From positions 1 to 64,000 of the forward strand of contig JAMPIV010003466.1 of assembly GCA_024509875.1 (NCBI GenBank): DNA of 64,000 nucleotides. The letters are read 5' to 3'. The notes beneath the pieces were generated by a model. The model ran no database searches. It worked only from the letters and a program-made list of their open reading frames with translations, and was not told the DNA's origin. Below, in pieces: positions 13,085 through 21,962 of this stretch. This DNA comes from Oreohelix idahoensis (Eukaryota > Mollusca > Gastropoda > Stylommatophora > Oreohelicidae). Position 1 is the first letter of the stretch. The number at the start of each line of letters is the position of its first letter. The position numbers and the translations under genes were made by a program.

Positions 13085-13534
13085 CATTCTTCTTCTTCTT
13101 TGATCCTTAGCCGCTGACCGTCAAAGCAGTCAGTGGCCATCACGCCTAGTGGTGTCTTGCAGGGCAACACCAAATTAATTCCACTTTGCTCGGTCGGCGG
13201 CCATCCTTCGTACAATGCCCCAACTCTGGTTCATTCTTTGCATCTCAGCCTCCACAGTCCTCCGCCAGGTTGTTTTTGGTCGGCCTCTCTTTCGTTTTCC
13301 TTCAGGGGTCCAAAGCATAGCTGTTCTTGTGATGACATCGGTGTCTCTTCTGAGGACATGGCCAACCCAGCTCCAGCGTCTGCCAGCTATGATGGTGTGC
13401 ATGTCCTCTTGCTTGCTCCGAGTAAGCAGATCTTGGTTGGTGATGGTATTCGGCCAAAAGATTCGGTGAATTTTTCTTAGGCATGTTGTGTGAAAAGAGG
13501 ACAATTTCGACATTTCCTTCTCTGTATACAGCAT
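13085..13534 (-). pseudogene. LINE-a C-terminal fragment
   Basis: Minus-strand open segment (13175-13534) with the C-terminal LINE signature WSWVGHVLRR followed by GKRKRGRPKTTWRR. The 3' end carries GAA repeats close to 13085, directly next to the truncated start of LINE-b. Its order (C-terminus first, then RT) shows a different copy from LINE-b. No RT active site remains. Confidence 0.75.
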
Positions 13535-13589
13535 TGTTTGTGCGTTTACCTTCTACAAATACACACTGTTCATCACTGAGTTCTAGTTA

Positions 13590-15225
13590 AAATAGTTTGG
13601 CCATGTAAAATAACATAGCACCTTACTGAAGACCATAATAGAAGCAGATTTGAAGGCAAACGTGAAAGAGACAGACAGAGCTATAAGTCGAAAAACAACA
13701 TCAAGAGATGGACAGGAAAGAGTGTCCCAGATTGCACCATCAATACAAGAGATGGACAGGAAAGAGTGTCCCAGATTGCACCATCAATACAAGAGACGGA
13801 CAGGAAAGAGTGTCCCAGATTGCACCATCAATACAAGAGACGGACAGGAAAGAGTGTCCCAGATTGCGCCATCAATACAAGAGACGGACAGGAAAGAGTG
13901 TCCCAGATTGCGCCATCAATACAAGAGATGGACAGGAAAGAGTGTCCCAGATTGCACCATCAATACAAGAGACGGACAGGAAAGAGTGTCCCAGATTGCA
14001 CCATCAATACAAGAGACGGACAGGAAAGAGTGTCCCAGATTGCGCCATCAATACAAGAGATGGACAGGAAAGAGTGACCCAGATTGCACCATCAGTACAA
14101 GAGACGGACAGGAAAGAGTGTCCCAGATTGCACCATCAATACAAGAGACGGACAGGAAAGAGTGTCCCAGATTGCGCCATCAATATAAGAGATGGACAGG
14201 AAAGAGTGTCCCAAATTGCACCATCAATACAAGAGACGGACAGGAAAGAGTGTCCCAGATTGCACCATCAATACAAGAGACGGACAGGAAAGAGTGTCCC
14301 AGATTGCGCCATCAATACAAGAGATGGACAGGAAAGAGTGTCCCAGATTGCGCCATCAATACAAGAGATGGACAGGAAAGAGTGTCCCAGATTGCACCAT
14401 CAATACAAGAGATGGACAGGAAAGAGTGTCCCAGATTGCACCATCAATACAAGAGACGGACAGGAAAGAGTGTCCCAGATTGCGCCATCAATACAAGAGA
14501 TGGACAGGAAAGAGTGTCCCAGATTGCGCCATCAATACAAGAGACGGACAGGAAAGAGTGTCCCAGATTGCACCATCAATACAAGAGACGGACAGGAAAG
14601 AGTGTCCCAGATTGCGCCATCAATACAAGAGATGGACAGGAAAGAGTGTCCCAGATTGCACCATCAGTACAAGAGACGGACAGGAAAGAGTGTCCCAGAT
14701 TGCACCATCAATACAAGAGACGGACAGGAAAGAGTGTCCCAGATTGCGCCATCAATATAAGAGATGGACAGGAAAGAGTGTCCCAAATTGCACCATCAAT
14801 ACAAGAGACGGACAGGAAAGAGTGTCCCAGATTGCACCATCAATACAAGAGACAGACAGGAAAGAGTGTCCCAGATTGCGCCATCAATACAAGAGATGGA
14901 CAGGAAAGAGTGTCCCAGATTGCGCCATCAATACAAGAGATGGACAGGAAAGAGTGTCCCAGATTGCACCATCAATACAAGAGATGGACAGGAAAGAGTG
15001 TCCCAGATTGCACCATCAATACAAGAGACGGACAGGAAAGAGTGTCCCAGATTGCGCCATCAATACAAGAGATGGACAGGAAAGAGTGTCCCAGATTGCG
15101 CCATCAATACAAGAGACGGACAGGAAAGAGTGTCCCAGATTGCGCCATCAATACAAGAGACAGACGCCGTTGCAGATCAATAGTAGCCGACCTTAGATGT
15201 GAAGATGGCACCTGCTGATGATGAT
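13590..15225 (+). pseudogene. LINE-c C-terminus interrupted by a 44-bp tandem array
   Basis: The left flank (13590-13704) reads as a decayed C-terminal LINE segment (FGHVK, then a basic stretch and KNNIKRWTGKS). The right flank (15158-15225) continues with a DR-rich end and CEDGT, a common LINE terminus. Between them the segment coding WTGKSVPDCTINTRD has been amplified as 44-bp units. The long open frames across the array are products of the repeat, not a protein. Confidence 0.7.
13705..15157 (+). repeat. 44-bp minisatellite, about 33 copies
   Basis: Unit begins AGATGGACAGGAAAGAGTGT and repeats every 44 bp for about 1.45 kb with few variants (GATGG/GACGG, GCACC/GCGCC). 44 is not a multiple of three, and all three plus frames stay open for long stretches, so the translation has a 44-residue period. 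Rare variants at 14091, 14184 and 14206 recur 572 bp later, showing a 13-unit block duplication. Confidence 0.97.
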
Positions 15226-15489
15226 TACTACCACCTTTGAATCAATTAAGATACGTTTCGACATTTAATGCAACAATTTGCTGTATCATGTGTCTACAGC
15301 TGCTGCTCTGAAAACGTTATCCAATCAAAGCATATTATGGGTGATGACCGCAGTTACGCTAATGACGGTATCCATTACTTTTAGATCATGGTGACCAATA
15401 TAATATCCTGTATTTTTCTGAGCTGGGAACCATATCTTATAAAAAATCTTGCCGCATAAACCACAGCTGTAAGATCAAGTGTTTTGACA
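15226..15489. other. No recognised feature
   Basis: A GAT-rich tail of LINE-c is followed by about 250 bp in which I see no coding, RNA or repeat signal. Confidence 0.5.
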
Positions 15490-15551
15490 TAAACGTCCTG
15501 TAGGGACTACACTGGAACCAGACCAGAAGGCACACTACCGATAAGATAGTA

Positions 15552-15596
<45 letters not shown>

Positions 15597-15649
15597 CAAA
15601 CCTCTACAAGTCATGGTAGAAAAGGAACGATTAAGTAAGTCCTTTAGGA
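15490..15649 (+). pseudogene. 3' tail of a LINE-d family copy
   Basis: Matches the 3' end of LINE-d (about 33535-33650) in order: ACTGGAACCAGACCAG, a CT-rich spot, CAAACCTCTACA, GGTAGAA and AAGTAAGT. The CT-rich spot (CTCTCTCTTCC in LINE-d) has become a long (CT)n run here. The hAT derivative begins at the right edge. Confidence 0.7.
15556..15594 (+). repeat. (CT)n microsatellite
   Basis: About 19 CT units, at the position of a short CTCTCTCT stretch in the LINE-d 3' end, so it probably grew from that seed. Confidence 0.95.
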
Positions 15650-16189
15650 CAGTGGTTCCCAACCTGTAGTCCGCGAACCACTTATGGTTCGCGGCGCATT
15701 ATCAGGTGGACCGTGGCTGTATTATCGATTTAGTATTAATTGCTTTCATTTTGCTCTTATGCTCCCTACGTTTTAGTGCTATAAAAACAAAACACAGAAA
15801 CCGTTTGCAAGTAGAACCAGCTTTGAGACTGTCTTTAACTTCTATGAAGCCTAATATTGAAAATCTAGTGAGTGAAATGCAAGCCCATGGCTCCCATTAA
15901 ATATTTTGTAATTTTACCCATTGAATTGAATGAATGTATAGCATGTCACCAGTATGAATGTAATCAATAAATTGTACGTATAATTTATTTTTCATTACTA
16001 TTACCTTTTAATTTCCGTGTCATCGGGCACATAATTAACAACTTGTGTTATTGAATATAAGCCTTTTCATCTATTGAATAAACCCAGTTAAGTATTTATG
16101 AATTGCGATATTACATATAAGCTGGTGGTCTGCAACTAATTTGTAGTTGGAATCGGGGTCCTCAGATGTAAAAAGGTTGGGAACCACTG
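15650..16189 (+). mobile_element. hAT deletion derivative (MITE-like)
   Basis: Ends form inverted repeats, CAGTGGTTCCCAACCT at the left and AGGTTGGGAACCACTG at the right, the hAT (Charlie-type) terminal pattern. Flanking 8-mers are only roughly alike (CCTTTAGG at 15641 and CTGTTAGG at 16190), so the target duplication is decayed or the exact edge is off by one. At 540 bp it is far too short for a transposase but keeps part of the transposase 3' end. Confidence 0.85.
15770..15900 (+). pseudogene. hAT transposase C-terminal remnant
   Basis: About 42 codons ending in TAA. The stretch AIKTKHRNRLQVEPALRLSL followed by PNIENLV matches the C-terminal dimerisation-region pattern of ZBED5/Charlie-like hAT transposases (KxRNRLxVExxLRxxLS). 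Upstream catalytic and BED-finger regions are absent, so it cannot act as a transposase. It identifies the autonomous parent as this type of hAT. Confidence 0.7.
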
Positions 16190-16269
16190 CTGTTAGGTAC
16201 TATCCGCAGTGGTGGCTTCATGATGAAAAAAGAATGAAATCATGATGATGTTCCGAGTCAAGAGTCTAG

Positions 16270-16330
16270 CATGCTCATTCTTTTTTCCTTCTAGGACAAT
16301 TTACACATTTGGCAAATGGGATGTTAGAAT
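16270..16330 (+). pseudogene. LINE endonuclease N-terminal seed
   Basis: Just before the second array the sequence codes TFGKWDVRILNED, matching the endonuclease opening FGTWNVRTLNEQGK in LINE-e (about 60154). The second half is the first unit of the minisatellite, so the array grew out of a LINE 5' coding end. Confidence 0.6.
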
Positions 16331-18439
16331 ACTAAATGAAGATAGGATCCCTGCTACAACTGGAATGTTAGGATACTAAATGAAGATTGGATCCTTGCTA
16401 CAACTGGAATGTTAGAATATTAAATGAAGATCGGATCCCTGCTACAACTGGAATGTTAGGATACTAAATAAAGATTGGATCCTTGCTACAACTGGAATGT
16501 TAGAATACTAAATGAAGATCGGATCCCTGCTACAACTGGAATGTTAGAATATTAAATGAAGATCGGATCCCTGCTACAAATGGAATGTTAGGATACTAAA
16601 TGAAGATTGGATCCTTGCTACAACTGGAATGTTAGAATACTAAATGAAGATCGGATCCCTGCTACAACTGGAATGTTAGAATATTAAATGAAGATCGGAT
16701 CCCTGCTACAACTGGAATGTTAGAATATTAAATGAAGATCGGATCCCTGCTACAACTGGAATGTTAGAATATTAAATGAAGATCGGATCCCTGCTACAAC
16801 TGGAATGTTAGGATACTAAATGAAGATTGGATCCTTGCTACAACTGGAATGTTAGAATACTAAATGAAGATCGGATCCCTGCTATAACTTGAATGTTAGA
16901 ATATTAAATGAAGATCGGATCCCTGCTACAACTGGAATGTTAGAATATTAAATGAAGATCGGATCCTTGCTACAACTGGAATGTTAGAATACTAAATGAA
17001 GATCGGATCCTTGCTACAACTGGAATGTTAGAATATTAAATGAAGATCGGATCCTTGCTACAACTGGAATGTTAGAATATTAAATGAAGATCGGATCCTT
17101 GCTACAACTGGAATGTTAGAATATTAAATGAAGATCGGATTCCTGCTACAACTGGAATGTTAGAATACTAAATGAAGATCGGATCCTTGCTACAACTGGA
17201 ATGTTAGAATATTAAATGAAGATCGGATCCCTGCTACAACTGGAATGTTAGAATATTAAATGAAGATCGGATCCTTCCTACAACTGGAATGTTAGAATAC
17301 TAAATGAAGATCGGATCCCTGCTATAACTGGAATGTTAGAATATTAAATGAAGATCGGATTCCTGCTACAACTGGAATGTTAGGATACTAAATGAAGATT
17401 GGATCCTTGCTACAACTGGAATGTTAGAATACTAAATGAAGATCGGATCCCTGCTATAACTTGAATGTTAGAATATTAAATGAAGATCGGATTCCTGCTA
17501 CAACTGGAATGTTAGAATATTAAATGAAGATCGGATCCCTGCTACAACTGGAATGTTAGGATACTAAATGAAGATTGGATCCTTCCTACAACTGGAATGT
17601 TAGAATACTAAATGAAGATCGGATCCCTGCTATAACTTGAATGTTAGAATATTAAATGAAGATCGGATTCCTGCTACAACTGGAATGTTAGAATATTAAA
17701 TGAAGATCGGATCCTTGCTACAACTGGAATGTTAGAATACTAAATGAAGATCGGATCCTTCCTACAACTGGAATGTTAGAATATTAAATGAAGATCGGAT
17801 TCCTGCTACAACTGGAATGTTAGAATATTAAATGAATATCGTATTCCTGCTACAACTGGAATGTTAGAATATTAAATGAAGATCGGATCCCTGCTACAAC
17901 TGGAATGTTAGAATACTAAATGAAGATTGGATCCCTGCTACAACTGGAATGTTAGAATATTAAATGAAGATCGGATCCTTCCTACAACTGGAATGTTAGA
18001 ATACTAAATGAAGATCGGATCCCTGCTACAACTGGAATGTTAGAATATTAAATGAAGATCGGATCCCTGCTACAACTGGAATGTTAGGATACTAAATGAA
18101 GATTGGATCCTTGCTACAACTGGAATGTTAGAATACTAAATGAAGATCGGATCCTTGCTACAACTGGAATGTTATGTTAGAATATTAAATGAAGATCGGA
18201 TCCCTGCTACAACTGGAATGTTAGAATATTAAATGAAGATCGGATCCCTGCTACAACTGGAATGTTAGGATACTAAATGAAGATTGGATCCTTGCTACAA
18301 CTGGAATGTTAGAATACTAAATGAAGATCGGATCCTTCCTACAACTGGAATGTTAGAATACTAAATGAAGATCGGATCCCTGCTATAACTTGAATGTTAG
18401 AATATTAAATGAAGATCGGATCCCTGCTACAACTGGAAT
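16318..18439 (+). repeat. 44-bp minisatellite, about 48 copies
   Basis: Unit begins GGAATGTTAGAATACTAAAT and contains GGATCC in most copies; the period is 44 bp. Variants include GGATACT/GAATATT, CCCTGC/CCTTCC and TATAACTTG. One unit near 18170 has a 6-bp internal duplication. Stops occur within the units, so unlike the first array it is not open. Confidence 0.97.
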
Positions 18440-18667
18440 TAAACAGATACCATGGTAGCTATTTAGATATAAGTTGGAGGAGCGGATAATGATATCAAAA
18501 TAACAGTATAAAAGTATGAGGAGCTCTCATTGCTTGGGGAATATTTAGAACTCAGAATAAATCAAGCCCAACACATAAAAAAGGACAGTCTTCAACATCA
18601 AGACTGTCCTGTTGGCATGCGTCTAAAACACAGAGACCAACAACAATGACAAGCAGAAGAATAGAGA
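18440..18667 (+). pseudogene. LINE-e family C-terminal fragment, left part
   Basis: Aligns by eye with LINE-e at about 62500-62715: shared AGTGATATCAAAATAA-like block, then the order leading to ACCAACAAC. It is heavily decayed with no open frame. It follows the minisatellite directly, so an endonuclease start and a C-terminal region now sit on either side of the array, with the middle of the LINE missing. Confidence 0.5.
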
Positions 18668-19791
18668 TGTTGCGTACGTTTTTTACCTATGGGGGTAGTC
18701 GTTCGGTCCTGCCAATGTACGCACCAGTCGTGATATAGTTTTATTATTTGTGCGTTCGATTTGCTCACGCACCGACGTGCACAATGTAGAGTATGTGTTA
18801 CTCTGTACGCACGGGTAACCTAGTTTTAGGGGAGAACTACGTCATCATCTGAAAGGGGCAGTCCGGACGATATGTCCGTGGAATATTTCGTTTATGGTGG
18901 CAAGTCGGTGGAAGCCATTCGTTTGTTACAATATTGGTCTTCAGGTCGAAGTAATATTGGAAGTAATATGTAAGTTGTCGCCCCGTCGTATTGTATGATT
19001 AGAATATTGAAACCTGAAGTTTAAGGCTACTCCTTGAGAAAGTCTAGCGGGAATCCATATTGTTATGTCATTCCTAGAATGGACCCACGGAGCTGATAGC
19101 CTCTATGATCTATCGTAGAAGGAGAATTCCTACGAGGGAACAAAGTCATTGGATTGTATTATTCTTATTTTAAAATGCCGTTATGCCCATGCCAAAGTCG
19201 TGGCATGAGTTTGTGGAGAGGTTAGTTAAAACCCAAAGTACTAACCCAGATGTATCTTCATATCTACGCCATTGTTATTATATTTTGAACTTACGTTGTA
19301 AGTATTGAAGTCTTGGATCAAGACAGTCTTTTGTTGGATGAATGCGGGATTCGGTGATGTGAGAATCCGTACTTAGTTGGATGTCCTCAGACAAGGTCAA
19401 CGGACATTATATTACTGTTCAAACATAACATGAACATTATTGGATTCTTATTAATTGAATGTAAGGAGGATGTTTGAAAGGGATCTGCCACAATACCTAA
19501 CCACCATCATAGATGTATATACTTTTCGTCGTGAACATTATTACTATGCCTCCATGTTGATGTTATCCGTCAAGAACACTGTCTCGTATTGTTGAACTTA
19601 TGCCGTCAAATAAAATATGTTAAACTGTACCATCCGCCTTACAGTTTACTTCAGTTCGCATCAGGCCTTGATTGACATGCCTGACGTTATACACCATTAC
19701 CTGTTGAACTAATTTGACAGTTCATTTTACATTCGCGTTTTAGCAGCACGATCAAACAGTCATCTGTTGGATTCCTGAAAAGAACCCAACA
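18668..19791 (+). repeat. Probable solo LTR
   Basis: An 1124-bp insertion into the LINE fragment, starting TGTTGCGTACG and ending CCCAACA, with flanking 5-mers AGAGA and ACAGA (four of five match). It has an AATAAAA signal near 19608 in a context (CCGTCAAATAAAATATG) like the E1 LTR (CCCGTCAATAAATGT). No coding sequence. Length and start resemble Gmr1-family LTRs, but it is not the E1 LTR. Confidence 0.55.
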
Positions 19792-20040
19792 ACAGACTTT
19801 CACAAATAATTGCTTACGCAGAATAGAAGAATGGAAATGGTATGACAAGATATCACCAATGTGAAACTGATGGGAGGAACAAAGAAAAAAAAAAAACCTG
19901 TGGAAAAAGATTGGAGAAGAAGAAGCTGGGGTTGGACAGGACACACTCAGAAAACCAATAGTAAGTATTACACGGCAGTCTCAGGTCTGCATTCCCTAGA
20001 ACCAAAATCACATGGACAAGGGAATTTTCTTCTTCTTCAT
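19792..20040 (+). pseudogene. LINE-e family C-terminal fragment, right part
   Basis: Continues the LINE after the insertion: CLRRIEEWKWYDK matches CLRKIEGLKWYDK in LINE-e, and WGWTGHTQK matches WRWIGHTLRK. Multiple small changes and an A run at about 19883 break the frame. It is a dead fragment. Confidence 0.65.
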
Positions 20041-20340
20041 ACACTTTCAGTCATCTACTTGAATAATTTTTTTTTTTAAATTAATTTTTTAAAAATTAAT
20101 TAATTAATTAATTAATTAATTTATTTATTTTATTTTTTTTCAAATTCATTATTATTATTAATTTTTGTTTGTTTGTTTGGTTTTGTTATTATTTTTATTT
20201 TATTTTAAAAACACTTTAATTATGATGATTATTGCAAATGTAATATTACTTTTATAATGATAAATGCCTTAATAATGCTTAAAGTAAATGTGAGGATGAA
20301 AGGATATTAGTATACATGATGAGAGAGGGAGGAAGTGCAG
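20041..20340. repeat. AT-rich low-complexity tract
   Basis: T runs, then (AATT)n at about 20088-20121, then long A/T-rich sequence to about 20280. No coding signal. Confidence 0.8.
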
Positions 20341-20387
20341 AATGTCAGACGGGCCTGCGTGCCCAATTCTTAACCCTTTGAAAATAA

Positions 20388-20429
20388 AGTTCGTTCGTTC
20401 GTTCGTTCGTTCGTTCGTTCGTTCGTTCA
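20388..20429 (+). repeat. (TTCG)n microsatellite
   Basis: About ten TTCG units directly after AAAATAAAG. The AATAAA-plus-short-repeat arrangement suggests the 3' tail of a retroposed sequence, but I could not identify the parent. Confidence 0.9.
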
Positions 20430-21144
20430 AAGAAAGCAGTAGCCAGCTTCAGGCTATTCACATCTCCATAGAGTTTTTTCTTCTTCTGAAAATGGCACCG
20501 GTGATGGCCAAACGTGCTTATGACAAAACATGGCGGCTGTGACAGTACGGGTGGTACTAAGGGGAGCTTAGTAGTTAGACTATCTCCTTAAAGGTTAAGA
20601 AGAGTTGTCTCTTTTTTTCTTTTTCTTGTTCTTTTTATACAGAGGGCGTGATGTGTAGTATAGTGGTCTAGTCTTCTAGTTTAGTAGACTCGCTATCGCA
20701 AGAGTTGTTATTTCCTAGAAGAGGTTTTATTGACCCAGGTTCTTTTGGATCTCATTTATGATGGAGACCTTGTGGTTAGATAAATTTTCAAATTCCCCAC
20801 AGATAATTTCAAAAATGGCGACAGTCGAGTATTTACTACGCCAGAGTAGTACACATTTTCAGCTTTTATTGGTATAGAATCCAAATCCGGAGTATTATCA
20901 GAACATGCTCATCTCAATTCACTATGGTTACTGATTTGAGATTTTTCTCTTTTCTGATAAACAAACAATCCTTTGTTCGTACACTCTCTCATTCAATTAT
21001 CTCAAATATGGCGTTCCTTTGTGGGAAGCCTCTACATCGTTCTTGTGTTACTAATTGATTAGCCCTCTCTATCTATTTAGTTGCAAGATGCTATCAAGTT
21101 CTAAACATTTATAACACATAAGGAAGGGAAACCCGAGGCCTGTA
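20430..21144. other. No recognised feature
   Basis: About 715 bp with short frames only. AAAATGGCACCGG and AAAATGGCGACAG resemble translation starts but have no extended frame. Confidence 0.5.
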
Positions 21145-21373
21145 AACAGTAAATTAATATGAGACAAACATAAGGGTATGTTATCAGGCACTCGTAGGAA
21201 ATAAAGAAGTAGAACACTAGACAACAGAAAAACAATAGACATGAGTGGCTTACCCAGGATTCGAACCCTGGACCTTCCGTGCGACAACCCTGCCTAGCTA
21301 TGCAAGCGAATCACACTATCCTCCCTGCCATCTACGCATCACCAAAAAAATGATGCTTCGATGACAGGTCCCA
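21145..21373 (-). repeat. SINE-like element with tRNA-type B box (minus)
   Basis: On the minus strand it contains GGTTCGAATCC, an exact polymerase III B-box match, with a 5-bp T-arm stem CCAGG/CCTGG around it. The same roughly 220-bp unit occurs in the plus orientation at 33773-33991. The 5' side has no acceptor-stem partner, so it is tRNA-derived rather than a tRNA gene. Confidence 0.65.
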
Positions 21374-21962
21374 CGCCCGGCTGAAAAAGGAGGAGGGGGG
21401 CCTACATGGAGGCCGTAAGGAGTCAGCCCCTCCACCATGCAAAGGCACAACAGGCCAATCACTTGTTTGCTTTAAAACATGGTTACGCGAAATACAAGAG
21501 AGAAAACTGGACTGATTCTAAAGGCGACGAACTGGAGCGGACTACGACTTATGGAACTTGGAACACAAGAAGTATAAATGGGAAAGAAGAAGAGCTGGTG
21601 GAAGAGATGAGGAAAGCAAAACTAGAAATCCTGGCTATTACGGAAACAACGAAAAAGGGACAAGGAGTCTTGGATCTCGATAGCAACACGCTGCTCTACT
21701 TTGGTGTACCCACATCTGAAAGAGCTAAATGGATCGTGGGTTGCATTGTGGCCGAAAACCAAATAGTATCAAGGATGGAACTTTGTCTCAGAGCGCATTA
21801 TGGTTGTAAAACTAAAAGAAGGAGAAACCATAGTCAACCTGGTCATAGTGTATTCGAGGAATTCTTCGAGCTGCTTCAAAGGACAGTGGATGGCTGCCTA
21901 GATGAAATTATCATGCTCGGAGATTTCAATGCCAGAGTTGGAAATGACCATGTTATCGGAAG
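21374..21962 (+). pseudogene. LINE-d 5' part: endonuclease domain, cut by E3
   Basis: Open from 21406 to the E3 junction. Shows the AP-endonuclease-like pattern of non-LTR retrotransposons: TTYGTWNTRSINGKEEEL near the start, ILAITETTKKG (the catalytic E region), and LGDFNARVGND (the D-N motif) just before the insertion. The middle is decayed. It continues at 31153 after E3. The gene would nick DNA and reverse transcribe its RNA in place; this copy is dead. Confidence 0.8.

Noticed and set aside
13650..15218. Frames of 522, 350 and 334 codons as a repetitive protein gene
   Set aside because: They are produced by a stop-free 44-bp unit read in three phases and lie in a decayed LINE end.
13705..18439. 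CRISPR array
   Set aside because: Units are directly adjacent with no unique spacers, in a eukaryotic transposon context with no cas genes.
21255..21335. tRNA gene
   Set aside because: A perfect B box and T arm are present, but no matching acceptor stem; the unit is repeated with a SINE-like body and the second copy has a broken B box.
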